This document shows, piece after piece, positions 17,711-26,453 of a stretch of 64,000 bases of DNA (its first letter is position 1; each line of letters opens with the position of its first letter). The stretch lies in NCBI RefSeq assembly GCF_016428915.1, contig NZ_JAELTP010000004.1, forward strand, positions 1-64,000, given 5' to 3'. Under the pieces are notes generated by a model. That model did not search any database and had not been told where the DNA came from. It was given only the letters and a program-made list of their open reading frames with translations. The position numbers and the translations under genes are program-made. Origin of the DNA: Pandoraea sp. ASV26. Its GTDB lineage: Bacteria; Pseudomonadota; Gammaproteobacteria; Burkholderiales; Burkholderiaceae.

Positions 17711-17939
17711 TGTGTAACTCCCTGCGAAAGCAATGAAAACAAAAGGGACATCGGGGGGAAGTGGGCGGAGTATGCCACAGCCCCAACGGCCAGCACCCTG
17801 CCGTAGATCAAAATCGGGCGGGGCCGTACGGGTGGAGAGAATCGTCCTAACCCAAGGCGGGACGATTCGTCCGATCGGGGAGCCATTCCCCTGAAAAAAC
17901 ACGATTGGCCGCAAACAACGGCCCCGGAAATGGACCCGA

Positions 17940-18668
17940 TTATTCCGAAGAGGTTGCACGCAATTGACGTGCTTCGCTGCGGCGCTTGAGCACCAGCCCC
18001 ACCACGACGACCAGCGCGGCACCGATCCCGGACGCCACGTAATGCGTATATTCGGCGGCGGCCCCCGGCAGATGCAGCAGATGGCCGATGCCCGGGTCCG
18101 AGACGATCAGACCGCCTGCAATCCACCCAAGCAGCGCGGCGCCGACGATGACGATGAACGCAAACCGGTCGAGCGCTTTGAGCACCAGTTGCGAGCCCCA
18201 GACGATGAGCGGAATGCTCACGAGCAGACCGAAGATCACGAGCGGCAATTGATGATGATCGGCAGCACTTTCCGCTGCGCCGGCAATGGCGATCACGTTG
18301 TCGATACTCATCACCAGATCGGCAACGATGATGGTCTTGATCGCCGTCCAGAGCTTGTCGGCCGGCTTCACGCTGTCGTGCGCGTCATGGTCGGGCACCA
18401 GCAATTTGGCACCGATCCAGAGCAGCAGCAGCCCGCCCAGCGCCTTGAGATACGGCACGGCAAGCAGCGTGACGGCGAACGCGATCAGAATCACGCGCAG
18501 CACGATGGCGCCGACGGTCCCCCACATGATCCCCTGCAAACGTTGCTTGGCCGGCAGATTGCGGCAGGCGAGCGCGATCACCACGGCATTGTCGCCACCC
18601 AGCAGGATGTCGATCATGATGATCTGCAGGACGGCGGCCCAGTTCAGCTCGGCAAAAAACGCAAGCAT
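17940..18668 (-). CDS. TerC-family membrane protein
   Basis: 242 residues with about seven membrane segments. The TerC hallmark acidic motifs are present: IDILLGGDNAVVIALACRNLP in two halves (about residues 20-40) and VADLVMSIDNVIAIAGAA in the second repeat (about 125-142). These Asp/Asn residues lie in the membrane and in characterised homologues (Alx, MeeF types) support Mn2+ export. A role in metal homeostasis is therefore likely but inferred. The ATG at 18666-18668 begins MLAFFAELNWAAVLQ. It lies downstream of the sucCD terminator and needs its own promoter. Confidence 0.88.
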   Translation of the reverse strand: MLAFFAELNWAAVLQIIMIDILLGGDNAVVIALACRNLPAKQRLQGIMWGTVGAIVLRVILIAFAVTLLAVPYLKALGGLLLLWIGAKLLVPDHDAHDSVKPADKLWTAIKTIIVADLVMSIDNVIAIAGAAESAADHHQLPLVIFGLLVSIPLIVWGSQLVLKALDRFAFIVIVGAALLGWIAGGLIVSDPGIGHLLHLPGAAAEYTHYVASGIGAALVVVVGLVLKRRSEARQLRATSSE

Positions 18669-18722
18669 GGCGGGAAAATCCTCAGGAACGAATGAAGCGA
18701 ATGATTTGGGAACGGCAATAGC

Positions 18723-18756
18723 AAAAAAGGGAGCCCGATACTCTGGGCTCCCTTTT
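18723..18756 (-). terminator. Terminator of the sucC-sucD operon
   Basis: 12-bp perfect stem AAAAGGGAGCCC / GGGCTCCCTTTT with an 8-nt loop and T-run on the minus strand, 60 bp after the sucD stop. Confidence 0.88.
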
Positions 18757-18815
18757 CCCTGAGCGCTTGCACAGCCGCCGGTTCCGGCGGCCGTCATGCG
18801 GTCATCCGGCGGGAA

Positions 18816-19697
18816 TTACAGCGCTGCCTTAAGCAGGCGGCCCATTTCCGACGGATTACGGGTCACCTTGATACCGCAGGCGTCCATGATTTCCAGCTTG
18901 GCTTCGGCCGTATCGGCACCGCCCGAGATCAGCGCGCCGGCGTGGCCCATGCGCTTGCCCGGGGGCGCCGTCACGCCCGCGATGAAGCCCACGACCGGCT
19001 TCTTCATGTTGCTCTTGATCCACTCGGCGGCGGTCGCTTCGTCCGGACCACCGATTTCACCGATCATGATCACGGCGTCCGTATCCGGATCGTCGTTGAA
19101 CATCTGCATGACGTCGATGTGCTTCAGACCGTTGATCGGGTCGCCACCGATACCGACAGCGGTCGACTGGCCCAGACCCAGCGCCGTCAGTTGACCCACG
19201 GCTTCGTACGTCAGGGTGCCCGAGCGCGACACCACGCCGATGCGACCCTTCTTGTGGATGTGACCCGGCATGATGCCGATCTTCAGTTCGTCCGGCGTGA
19301 TCACGCCCGGGCAGTTCGGGCCGAGCAGCAGGGTCTTGCGACCTTCGCGACGCATACGGTCCTTCACTTCGATCATGTCACGAACGGGGATACCTTCCGT
19401 GATACAGATCGCCAGATCCAGGTCGGCTTCCACGGCTTCCCAGATCGCGGCAGCAGCGCCTGCGGGCGGCACGTAGATCACCGACACGGTCGCGCCGGTC
19501 TGTTGCTTGGCGTCCTTGACCGAACCGAAAATGGGAATGCCCTCGAAGTCTTCGCCAGCCTTCTTCGGGTTCACGCCAGCGACGAACGCGTTCTTGCCGT
19601 TCGCGTATTCGCGGCACATGCGGGTATGGAACTGGCCGGTTTTGCCAGTAATACCCTGGGTGATGACCTTTGTATCTTTGTTGATCAGAATCGACAT
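18816..19697 (-). CDS. sucD: Succinyl-CoA synthetase alpha subunit
   Basis: TCA-cycle enzyme that, with SucC, interconverts succinyl-CoA and succinate with substrate-level phosphorylation. 293 residues. The N-terminal CoA-binding Rossmann domain begins [19 protein letters not shown], and [10 protein letters not shown] lies near 120-130. The active-site phosphohistidine is in [14 protein letters not shown] near residue 246. The ATG at 19695-19697 is the family start. It lies 85 bp downstream of sucC on the same strand and ends before a strong terminator. Confidence 0.97.
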   Translation of the reverse strand: MSILINKDTKVITQGITGKTGQFHTRMCREYANGKNAFVAGVNPKKAGEDFEGIPIFGSVKDAKQQTGATVSVIYVPPAGAAAAIWEAVEADLDLAICITEGIPVRDMIEVKDRMRREGRKTLLLGPNCPGVITPDELKIGIMPGHIHKKGRIGVVSRSGTLTYEAVGQLTALGLGQSTAVGIGGDPINGLKHIDVMQMFNDDPDTDAVIMIGEIGGPDEATAAEWIKSNMKKPVVGFIAGVTAPPGKRMGHAGALISGGADTAEAKLEIMDACGIKVTRNPSEMGRLLKAAL

Positions 19698-19782
19698 TGC
19701 TTGATTTCCTTCATCCGGTTGCCGGGCAGCGTTCGCACACACCCTCGGGGCGGCGCGCCACTGCGGCTTCGACTGGTTCTGG

Positions 19783-20949
19783 TTACTTGCCTGCGGCAGC
19801 CGCGACAACCTTCTGGGCAGCTTCTTCCATGCTGTCCGCAGAAATGATCGGCAGGCCGGATTCGGCGAGCATCTTCTTGCCCAGGTCCTCGTTCGTGCCC
19901 TTCATGCGCACGACCAGCGGCACCTTCAGCGAGACGGCCTTCGACGCGGCGATCACGCCTTCGGCGATCACATCGCAACGCATGATGCCACCGAAGATGT
20001 TGACCAGAATTGCGGTCAGGTTCGGGTTCTTCAGCATGATCTTGAACGCTTCGGTAACCTTCTCGGTCGTGGCGCCACCGCCCACGTCCAGGAAGTTCGC
20101 CGGCTCGCCGCCGAACAGCTTGATGGTGTCCATCGTGGCCATGGCCAGACCGGCACCGTTCACCAGACAGCCGATGTTGCCGTCGAGCGAGATGTAGGCC
20201 AGATCGAACTTCGAGGCTTCGACTTCAGCCGGATCTTCTTCGTCCAGATCGCGGTACGCGACGATTTCCGGGTGACGGAACAGGGCGTTCGAATCGAAGT
20301 TGAACTTGGCGTCCAGGGCGGTGACCGTGCCGTTGCTGCTCACGTTCAGCGGGTTGATTTCGGCCAGCGATGCGTCGGTTTCCCAGAAGGCCTTGTACAG
20401 ACCTTGCAGGATCGTGCGGGCTTGCGAGATCGAACCGTCGGGGATACCGATCTTCTTGGCCAGATCGTCGGCTTGTGCGTCGGTCAGACCGACCGACGGC
20501 TCAACGATGACCTTGTGGATCAGTTCCGGGTGCTTTTCGGCGACTTCTTCGATGTCCATGCCGCCTTCGCTCGAACCCATCAGCACGATCTTCTGCGAGA
20601 TGCGGTCAACCACGAGGCTGACGTACAGTTCGTTCTTGATGTCGGCGCCTTCTTCGATCAGCAGGCGATTGACCTTCTGACCTTCCGGGCCGGTCTGGTG
20701 CGTGACCAGTTGCATGCCGAGGATCTGGCCGGCGTATTCGCGCACTTGCTCGATCGACTTGGCAACCTTCACGCCGCCGCCCTTACCGCGACCGCCTGCG
20801 TGAATCTGGGCCTTGACCACCCAAACCGGACCGCCGAGTTCTTCGGCTGCCTTCACGGCCTCGTCCACGGAATACGCCGGAATGCCGCGGGGCACCGCGA
20901 CTCCGAATTTCCGGAGGATTTCCTTGCCTTGATACTCATGAATCTTCAT
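19783..20949 (-). CDS. sucC: Succinyl-CoA synthetase beta subunit
   Basis: 388 residues, the usual family length. It begins [22 protein letters not shown], and the ATP-grasp nucleotide loop is [13 protein letters not shown] near residue 45-57. [13 protein letters not shown] (about 120) and [13 protein letters not shown] (about 260) are typical. It binds the nucleotide and partners SucD. Its ATG overlaps the stop of the upstream DUF2889-like gene by ATGA, and the ribosome-binding site GAAGGGAATC lies inside that gene, so translation may be coupled. Confidence 0.97.
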   Translation of the reverse strand: MKIHEYQGKEILRKFGVAVPRGIPAYSVDEAVKAAEELGGPVWVVKAQIHAGGRGKGGGVKVAKSIEQVREYAGQILGMQLVTHQTGPEGQKVNRLLIEEGADIKNELYVSLVVDRISQKIVLMGSSEGGMDIEEVAEKHPELIHKVIVEPSVGLTDAQADDLAKKIGIPDGSISQARTILQGLYKAFWETDASLAEINPLNVSSNGTVTALDAKFNFDSNALFRHPEIVAYRDLDEEDPAEVEASKFDLAYISLDGNIGCLVNGAGLAMATMDTIKLFGGEPANFLDVGGGATTEKVTEAFKIMLKNPNLTAILVNIFGGIMRCDVIAEGVIAASKAVSLKVPLVVRMKGTNEDLGKKMLAESGLPIISADSMEEAAQKVVAAAAGK

Positions 20950-21632
20950 GCGTGATTCCCTTCTTGCTGAGTTGGAAGTTTGGGTTCGAGCTTGCGAGTC
21001 GAGGCACCATCGCGCACCGCTTCTGTTGTGGCGGGCGTCGTGGGCTCGTTCGCTCGATCATTTGCGCGGCCGTTGAACCAGCGCGGGTAAAACCGGCGCA
21101 CTGCCTCGCCATCAAACCGCAAGGCGTGACAATGTCCGAGTTGGAAAGGAGGTGCCGAATTTTCGGCATCGTTGGCGGCCTTGAGCGCCGTGTCGGGTGT
21201 GTGAATGACCACCCCGGCAAAGGCCTGAATCGCTGCCGTCGGCAGGACACTGCAAAGTTCGGTCAGATGCGTACAGCCTGCCGCGCCGCCAAGGCGCTCG
21301 CGAACCGCGTGGCGGAAGCCGCGTCGCAGGTTAAGTCCGATCAACTGACGGTATTCGGGACCGATCTGATCGCAAATGCCGGGATATGGCACCCAATCGG
21401 AGACGGCCTCGGCGTCACGCACCTCGAAATTCTCATCGATCGTCAGACGCAGCCATAGCTCGTGAATCGGCGTGCCTTCCTTGCGAAGTCCTGTTGCCAA
21501 TGCAAAATCCCGATCCTTATGATCGGTTAAACGGGCTTCGATGTCCCATAGGCCATCGTCGCGCGAATACGCTTCGACAGCGATCGTGCGGCGGTGACGC
21601 AGGGTACGAGAGGCAGGCTCAGAGAGCGGCAT
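20946..21632 (-). CDS. DUF2889-family protein
   Basis: About 228 residues with no membrane segment or signal peptide. The sequence [29 protein letters not shown] (first part diagnostic), [18 protein letters not shown] and [17 protein letters not shown] matches what I know of the DUF2889 family, whose function is unknown. The C-terminal 40 residues are polar and low complexity. The ATG at 21630-21632 begins [15 protein letters not shown]; a longer reading would cover regulatory DNA. The stop overlaps the sucC start, so it is the first gene of the sucCD transcript or is at least translationally coupled to it. Confidence 0.78.
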   Translation of the reverse strand: MPLSEPASRTLRHRRTIAVEAYSRDDGLWDIEARLTDHKDRDFALATGLRKEGTPIHELWLRLTIDENFEVRDAEAVSDWVPYPGICDQIGPEYRQLIGLNLRRGFRHAVRERLGGAAGCTHLTELCSVLPTAAIQAFAGVVIHTPDTALKAANDAENSAPPFQLGHCHALRFDGEAVRRFYPRWFNGRANDRANEPTTPATTEAVRDGASTRKLEPKLPTQQEGNHA

Positions 21633-21941
21633 GCGAGAGTGTGCAATGCATGAACGCAGAAAGGTCTTGATTCTAGCATAGGCCACGGCACCCTCTGCCG
21701 CAGCGCAGCAGAAGCCCGCTGCATAAGGCCCAATTAACCGACCCAATGGTCGGGTTATCAAAATCGGAGGATGGGCAGACGCATGGTGCAGCGCCATATC
21801 GCGATAACTGCGCAATGACGCGTCACGCGAGAGTCACTGTCATGTCACGCCAGTATTCATGCGGGTTAGCCGCCTGCGCACGTCAGTGGCGAATCGCCGA
21901 TGAATGACGGCGAATCTATCAGGACAGCGATGCAAAGTGCG
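21633..21941. other. Intergenic region between recX and the DUF2889-sucCD operon
   Basis: 309 bp without a convincing gene. It contains the dyad at 21735-21757 described separately and probably the promoter of the DUF2889-sucC-sucD transcript. Confidence 0.55.
21735..21757. promoter_or_regulatory. Operator-like dyad upstream of the sucCD operon
   Basis: Inverted arms TAACCGACC and GGTCGGGTTA around a short CAAT-containing centre, about 105 bp upstream of the DUF2889 start. The arms match with one extra base. The ACCGACC / GGTCGGT style is typical of several TetR-family operators; the regulator is unknown. Confidence 0.4.
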
Positions 21942-22487
21942 TCAAATGTCGTCCGGAAACTCATCGGCGCCACGCACAATTTTGCCGATAACGGTACTCG
22001 AGAAACCGCGCGAGGCGAGAAAGCGCATCTGCTTGGCGCGCGCTTCGGGGGTGGTGGCAACCTCGCCGAACTTCTTTTGCCATACGACGCGGGCGCGTGC
22101 CAGTTCCGTACCGCGCAACTGCTCCGAGAGCGCAGAGACCGTCTCGGCGTCGACCTGATGTTGCTTGAGTTCGTTGACGATCCGTGTCGTGCCCATGCGC
22201 GAGGCGCGCCGGTTCACCACGCTTTCTGCAAAGCGCTCATTGGACAGCCAGCGTTCCTGCTCAAGGCTGTCGAGCAAGCGATCGAGCGCGTCGGGGTCCT
22301 CGGCATCGGCGTAGGGCAGCAGCTTGCGGCGCAGTTCCGTCCGGCTGTATTCGCGACGCGCCAGATAGGACAGCGCCCGCCCCTTGAGGCTGAGCACGGG
22401 TTTGCGTGATCGCTTGACCGAAACCGCCTCGTCACCCGGCGGGGGTGGCGGTGCGTTCAGGTCTCGGGGAGGACGGCGATGGATCAT
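21942..22487 (-). CDS. recX: Regulatory protein RecX
   Basis: 181 residues of three-helix repeats that bind RecA filaments and limit RecA activity. Typical RecX sequence includes ALSYLARREYSRTELRRKL (about residues 45-63), LDSLEQERWLSNERFAESVV (about 80-100) and RFLASRGFSSTVIGKIV near the C-terminus. The ATG at 22485-22487 was chosen; another in-frame ATG lies 27 bp upstream. It is downstream of recA on the same strand but separated by a strong terminator, so its expression probably depends on readthrough, as known in other bacteria. Confidence 0.92.
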   Translation of the reverse strand: MIHRRPPRDLNAPPPPPGDEAVSVKRSRKPVLSLKGRALSYLARREYSRTELRRKLLPYADAEDPDALDRLLDSLEQERWLSNERFAESVVNRRASRMGTTRIVNELKQHQVDAETVSALSEQLRGTELARARVVWQKKFGEVATTPEARAKQMRFLASRGFSSTVIGKIVRGADEFPDDI

Positions 22488-22540
22488 AGCCTCATCGTGG
22501 CGCAAGCCAGGCAAGCGCGAACACTGGATTCAGAAAGCAA

Positions 22541-22579
22541 AAAACGGCAACGCGACGCCGTGTAGCCTCGCGTTGCCGT
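22541..22579 (-). terminator. Terminator between recA and recX
   Basis: 12-bp perfect stem with minus-strand arms ACGGCAACGCGA / TCGCGTTGCCGT, followed by TTTTT. Readthrough would be needed to express recX from the recA promoter. Confidence 0.85.
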
Positions 22580-22597
22580 TCCGGAACGAGGGGCCTA

Positions 22598-23662
22598 TCA
22601 GGCCTCGTCTTGTTCTTCGATCTCGCCGGTCTCGTTGATCGCCGTCACGCCGAGCGATGCACGCACCTTGTTTTCGATCTCGTGGGCGATTTCCGGATTT
22701 TCGCGCAGGAATTCACGCGCGTTGTCCTTGCCCTGACCGATCTTCTCGCCGTTGTAGCTGTACCAGGCGCCGGCCTTCTCGACGATCTTGGCGTTCACGC
22801 CCAGATCGATGATTTCGCCTTCACGCGAGATCCCCTGACCGTAAAGGATGTCGAAAATGGCTTCGCGGAACGGCGGCGACACCTTGTTCTTGACGACCTT
22901 GACGCGGGTTTCGTTGCCGACGACCTCGTCACCCTTCTTGATCGAGCCGATACGGCGAATGTCCAGACGCACCGACGCGTAGAACTTCAGCGCGTTACCG
23001 CCCGTCGTCGTTTCCGGGTTGCCAAACATCACACCGATCTTCATACGAATCTGGTTGATGAAGATCACCGTGCAGTTCGTACGCTTGATGGTACCGGTCA
23101 GCTTGCGCAGCGCCTGCGACATCAGTCGCGCTTGCAGGCCCGGCAGCGAATCGCCCATCTCGCCTTCGATTTCAGCCTTCGGCACCAGTGCCGCGACCGA
23201 GTCGATGACGATGAGGTCGATCGAACCCGAACGCACCAGCGCGTCCGCGATTTCCAGTGCCTGTTCGCCCGTGTCCGGCTGCGAGATCAGCAGCTCCGGC
23301 ACCGAGACGCCCAGCTTGCTGGCGTAGCCGACATCGAGGGCATGCTCTGCATCGATGAACGCGCAGGTGCCGCCGATCTTCTGCATTTCGGCCACGACTT
23401 GCAGCGTCAGCGTAGTCTTGCCCGACGATTCCGGACCGTAGATTTCGATCACACGACCGCGCGGCAGGCCACCGACGCCAAGCGCGATGTCCAGGCCCAG
23501 CGAGCCCGTCGAGACGACCTGGATGTCTGCTTCGACCTCGCTGTCGCCCAGACGCATGATCGAGCCCTTGCCGAATTGCTTCTCGATCTGCGCGAGGGCG
23601 GCGGCGAGCGCCTTGCCTTTCTCGGCCGACAGATTGGCAGACCCTTTCTTGCTTTCTTCCAT
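22598..23662 (-). CDS. recA: Recombinase RecA
   Basis: ATP-dependent strand-exchange protein and SOS co-protease, 354 residues. Walker A is GPESSGKTT near residue 72-80, and [20 protein letters not shown] contains Walker B and the L1 region. [17 protein letters not shown] is the signature near 217-233. The C-terminus is acidic ([11 protein letters not shown]), as usual. The ATG at 23660-23662 begins MEESKKGS. A LexA box lies 57-72 bp upstream. recX follows after a terminator. Confidence 0.98.
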   Translation of the reverse strand: MEESKKGSANLSAEKGKALAAALAQIEKQFGKGSIMRLGDSEVEADIQVVSTGSLGLDIALGVGGLPRGRVIEIYGPESSGKTTLTLQVVAEMQKIGGTCAFIDAEHALDVGYASKLGVSVPELLISQPDTGEQALEIADALVRSGSIDLIVIDSVAALVPKAEIEGEMGDSLPGLQARLMSQALRKLTGTIKRTNCTVIFINQIRMKIGVMFGNPETTTGGNALKFYASVRLDIRRIGSIKKGDEVVGNETRVKVVKNKVSPPFREAIFDILYGQGISREGEIIDLGVNAKIVEKAGAWYSYNGEKIGQGKDNAREFLRENPEIAHEIENKVRASLGVTAINETGEIEEQDEA

Positions 23663-23718
23663 GAATCGTCCTTTGATATGATGAGCGAGACGGCTCGAGT
23701 GAGGCGTGAATGCCGGTA

Positions 23719-23734
23719 CTGTATAAAAAACCAG
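23719..23734. promoter_or_regulatory. LexA (SOS) box of recA
   Basis: CTGTATAAAAAACCAG fits CTG-N10-CAG exactly, 57 bp upstream of the recA start. On the minus strand it overlaps a TATACA -10-like hexamer, with TTGCAA about 15 bp further upstream, so bound LexA would block the promoter. Confidence 0.85.
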
Positions 23735-23864
23735 TGCTCTTTGCAAGTGCCTGTTGTCCGAAAGCGCCGAAACGACAAAAAAAGCCGCGAACCACGCGCC
23801 GCAACATCACAGGAGACACACCGCTGCCGTCAGGCGCCGGTGCCTACACAAGCCTATCACGCCC

Positions 23865-24554
23865 ATGCGAATTCTCATCGCAGAGGATGACAGCATTCTG
23901 GCTGACGCCCTGACCCGCTCGCTGCGTCAGGGGGGCTACGCCGTCGATCACGTCAAGACAGGGCTCGAAGCCGACTCCGCGCTCTCCGCCCAGACGTTCG
24001 ACCTGCTGATTCTCGACCTCGGTCTGCCCCGTCTGCCCGGTCACGAAGTCCTGCGCCGGCTGCGCGCCCGTAACTCCCACCTGCCCGTACTGATCCTGAC
24101 GGCGTCCGACAGCGTCGATGCTCGCGTGAAGGGTCTCGATCTCGGGGCCGACGACTATATGGCCAAGCCGTTTGCGCTGGCCGAACTCGAAGCGCGCGTA
24201 CGGGCGTTGACCCGGCGGGGCGCGGGCGGTGGCTCCACGGTCATCCGTCACGGCCCGCTCAGTTTCGATCAGGTCGGGCGCACCGCCTATATTCATGAGC
24301 AGATGCTCGACCTGTCCGCCCGCGAGCTCGAATTGCTCGAAGTCCTGCTGCTGCGCACGGGCCGCCTCGTCTCCAAGGAGCAACTCGTCGACCACCTGTG
24401 CGGCTGGGGCGAAGAGGTGAGCAACAACGCCATCGAGGTGTACATGCACCGGCTGCGCAAGAAGATCGAGCCGAGCGGCGTACGCATCGCCACGATCCGC
24501 GGGTTGGGGTATTGTCTTGAGAAGCCGGCCACCGCGCCTGCCAACGCGGCCTAG
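23865..24554 (+). CDS. OmpR-family response regulator (TctD/QseB-like)
   Basis: 229 residues. The receiver domain has the acidic pair EDD at residues 7-9, the phospho-acceptor Asp in LLILDLGLP near 51, the switch Thr in LILTAS near 80, and Lys in DDYMAKPF near 102. The C-terminal winged helix reads LSARELELLEVLLLRTGRLVSKEQLVDHL and then the recognition helix NNAIEVYMHRLRKKI. The ATG at 23865 begins MRILIAEDD. It is followed after 16 bp by its sensor kinase. The pair resembles TctD/TctE, which control carboxylate uptake; the nearby MHS transporter is a plausible target. Confidence 0.92.
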   Translation: MRILIAEDDSILADALTRSLRQGGYAVDHVKTGLEADSALSAQTFDLLILDLGLPRLPGHEVLRRLRARNSHLPVLILTASDSVDARVKGLDLGADDYMAKPFALAELEARVRALTRRGAGGGSTVIRHGPLSFDQVGRTAYIHEQMLDLSARELELLEVLLLRTGRLVSKEQLVDHLCGWGEEVSNNAIEVYMHRLRKKIEPSGVRIATIRGLGYCLEKPATAPANAA

Positions 24555-24570
24555 TGTCCTGGGTGCGCCG

Positions 24571-26283
24571 ATGCGGCGCCAGCCGTTCCAGCCTCTCCAG
24601 CCTTCCCGTCCGATGCGTCTGAGCTTTCGCCACCATCATCGCGCTACCCCTGCGGACCCGGACGCCTCCTCTGCGTTGCCTCCCGCGTCGACCTCGCCTC
24701 CCTCGCCGCCGCCGGCCGACGGCACACCCCCAAGACGCGAAGCCAACACCCACGCCTCGCCCTCCGACGCCCCCGATCCGTTCGATCCCTACGCAGATCC
24801 TTTCGTACGCCCCGGCTTCGGTGCGCCACTGGAGCGCGAGGCCGAGCCGCCGCCGCGTTCGCTCTTCGGCGAGATCCTCGACTGGATGCTCGCACCGTTG
24901 CTGCTGCTCTGGCCGATGAGCATTGCCGTGACGTACCTCGTCGCGAAATCGATTGCCAATGGCCCGTTCGACCGGGCGCTCGAGACCAATACGTACGTGC
25001 TCGCCCAGCAGGTTCACTCGGATCGCGGACAAGTCACGCTGACGCTACCGATGCCCGCGCGCGATCTGCTGCGCGCCGACGCCACCGACAACGTCTACTT
25101 TCAGGTACTCGGCGCGAAGGGGGAACTCGTGGCCGGCACGGCGGAACTGCCCTTGCCGCACGAAGACGAGCGCGCGCAGCCGGGTGTCGTGCAGTTTCGC
25201 GACGAGAACCTCGGTGGCAACGACATTCGCGTGGCGTTCACCTACGTCGACCTGCCGCGCATGGCACCGCCGGGCAGCATGGCGCTCGTGCAAGTCGCCG
25301 AGACGCTCGACAAGCGCAGCCAGTTGGCCAACGAAATCATCAAGGGCGTGATCCTGCCGCAGTTCGTGATCCTGCCGCTGGCCATCGTGCTCGTGTGGTT
25401 CGGTCTCTCGCGCGGCCTGGCGCCGTTGCATGCGTTGCAGGAACACATCCGCGCGCGGCGTCCTGACGATCTGTCGCCGCTCGAGGCGCGTCAGGCGCCG
25501 CCGGAGATCGCACCGCTCGTGGGTTCGTTGAACGATCTGCTCGGACGGCTCGAGCAGAACATGAAACTCCAGCAACGCTTCATCGCCGATGCCGCGCACC
25601 AGCTCAAGACACCGCTGGCGGGGTTGCGCATGCAGGCCGAACTCGCATTGCGTCAGACGTCCCCTGACGAATTGCGCCGCTCGCTTTCGCAGATCGCGGT
25701 GAGTTCCGAGCAGGCCGCGCGCCTCGTCAATCAATTGCTGGCACTGGCCCGTGCAGAGAACAGCGCGAACGACGCCGCCGCCTTCACGCCGGTCAATCTC
25801 AGCGTGCTGGCTCGCAGCGCCATGCAGGACTGGTTCCAGGCCGCCTTCGCCAAACGAATCGACCTGGGCTTCGAGGAGCCGCCGTTCCCGGTGCATCTGT
25901 CGGGGCAACCGGTGATGCTGCGCGAGTTGCTCAACAACCTGATCGACAATGCGATCCGTTACACGCCACCGGGCGGCAAGGTGACGGTGCGACTGCGGCA
26001 TGAGGCGTCCGACGGGTTCGTTCATCTCGAGGTTGAAGACACGGGGCCGGGCATTCCGGTATCGGAGCGCCCGCGTGTGTTCGAGCGCTTCTACCGGATT
26101 CTCGGAAGCGACAGCGATGGCAGTGGCCTCGGTCTTGCCATCGTGCGAGAGATCGTGCAGATCCATCGTGGCGACGTGAGTGTGCTCGACCATGTCGACG
26201 CGCAGCATCCCGAAGCAACCGGCACCCTCATCCGGGTGACATTACCCCTCGCAGACGCGCCTATCGAAAACCCGCATGCGTGA
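24571..26283 (+). CDS. Sensor histidine kinase (TctE/QseC-like) with long Pro-rich N-terminus
   Basis: About 570 residues. The first 95 residues are Pro/Asp/Ala-rich and apparently cytoplasmic. A membrane helix follows (about 104-125, DWMLAPLLLLWPMSIAVTYLV in part), then a periplasmic 2CSK-type region and a second helix near 270-290. HAMP-like sequence follows. The phospho-histidine is in RFIADAAHQLKTPLAGLR near 350. N-box NNLIDNAIRYTPPGG, G1 DTGPGIP and G2 GSGLGLAIVREI are intact. The start is uncertain: ATG 24571 is used here, ATG 24613 would shorten the extension, and an in-frame codon at 24517 lies inside the regulator gene. It probably senses a carboxylate-type signal, by family resemblance only. 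Confidence 0.9.
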   Translation: MRRQPFQPLQPSRPMRLSFRHHHRATPADPDASSALPPASTSPPSPPPADGTPPRREANTHASPSDAPDPFDPYADPFVRPGFGAPLEREAEPPPRSLFGEILDWMLAPLLLLWPMSIAVTYLVAKSIANGPFDRALETNTYVLAQQVHSDRGQVTLTLPMPARDLLRADATDNVYFQVLGAKGELVAGTAELPLPHEDERAQPGVVQFRDENLGGNDIRVAFTYVDLPRMAPPGSMALVQVAETLDKRSQLANEIIKGVILPQFVILPLAIVLVWFGLSRGLAPLHALQEHIRARRPDDLSPLEARQAPPEIAPLVGSLNDLLGRLEQNMKLQQRFIADAAHQLKTPLAGLRMQAELALRQTSPDELRRSLSQIAVSSEQAARLVNQLLALARAENSANDAAAFTPVNLSVLARSAMQDWFQAAFAKRIDLGFEEPPFPVHLSGQPVMLRELLNNLIDNAIRYTPPGGKVTVRLRHEASDGFVHLEVEDTGPGIPVSERPRVFERFYRILGSDSDGSGLGLAIVREIVQIHRGDVSVLDHVDAQHPEATGTLIRVTLPLADAPIENPHA

Positions 26284-26453
26284 CGAAAACACGCTAAATA
26301 CGGTCGATTTCACGCCAAAATCGAGGGTAAGTCCCTAGCGGCGTAAGCTTCGAGTCAGTTTGGCGTCAGACGGCGGTAAGGTTGTCCTCCAATAATCGTT
26401 GCAACGGCCCGGGCACGACCCAGGGGCGTGCTTACATTACAGGAGACAACCGC
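26284..26453. promoter_or_regulatory. Upstream region of the MHS transporter with an 8-bp inverted repeat
   Basis: 170 bp between the kinase and the transporter. ACGCCAAA at 26312-26319 and TTTGGCGT at 26359-26366 form a perfect inverted repeat with a 39-bp spacer. It could bind the neighbouring response regulator; this is speculative. Confidence 0.3.

Noticed and set aside
17711-17760. Sigma-54 promoter upstream of the pilin gene
   Set aside because: Pilin genes often use sigma-54, but I could not find a TGGC-N7-TTGC match with correct spacing.
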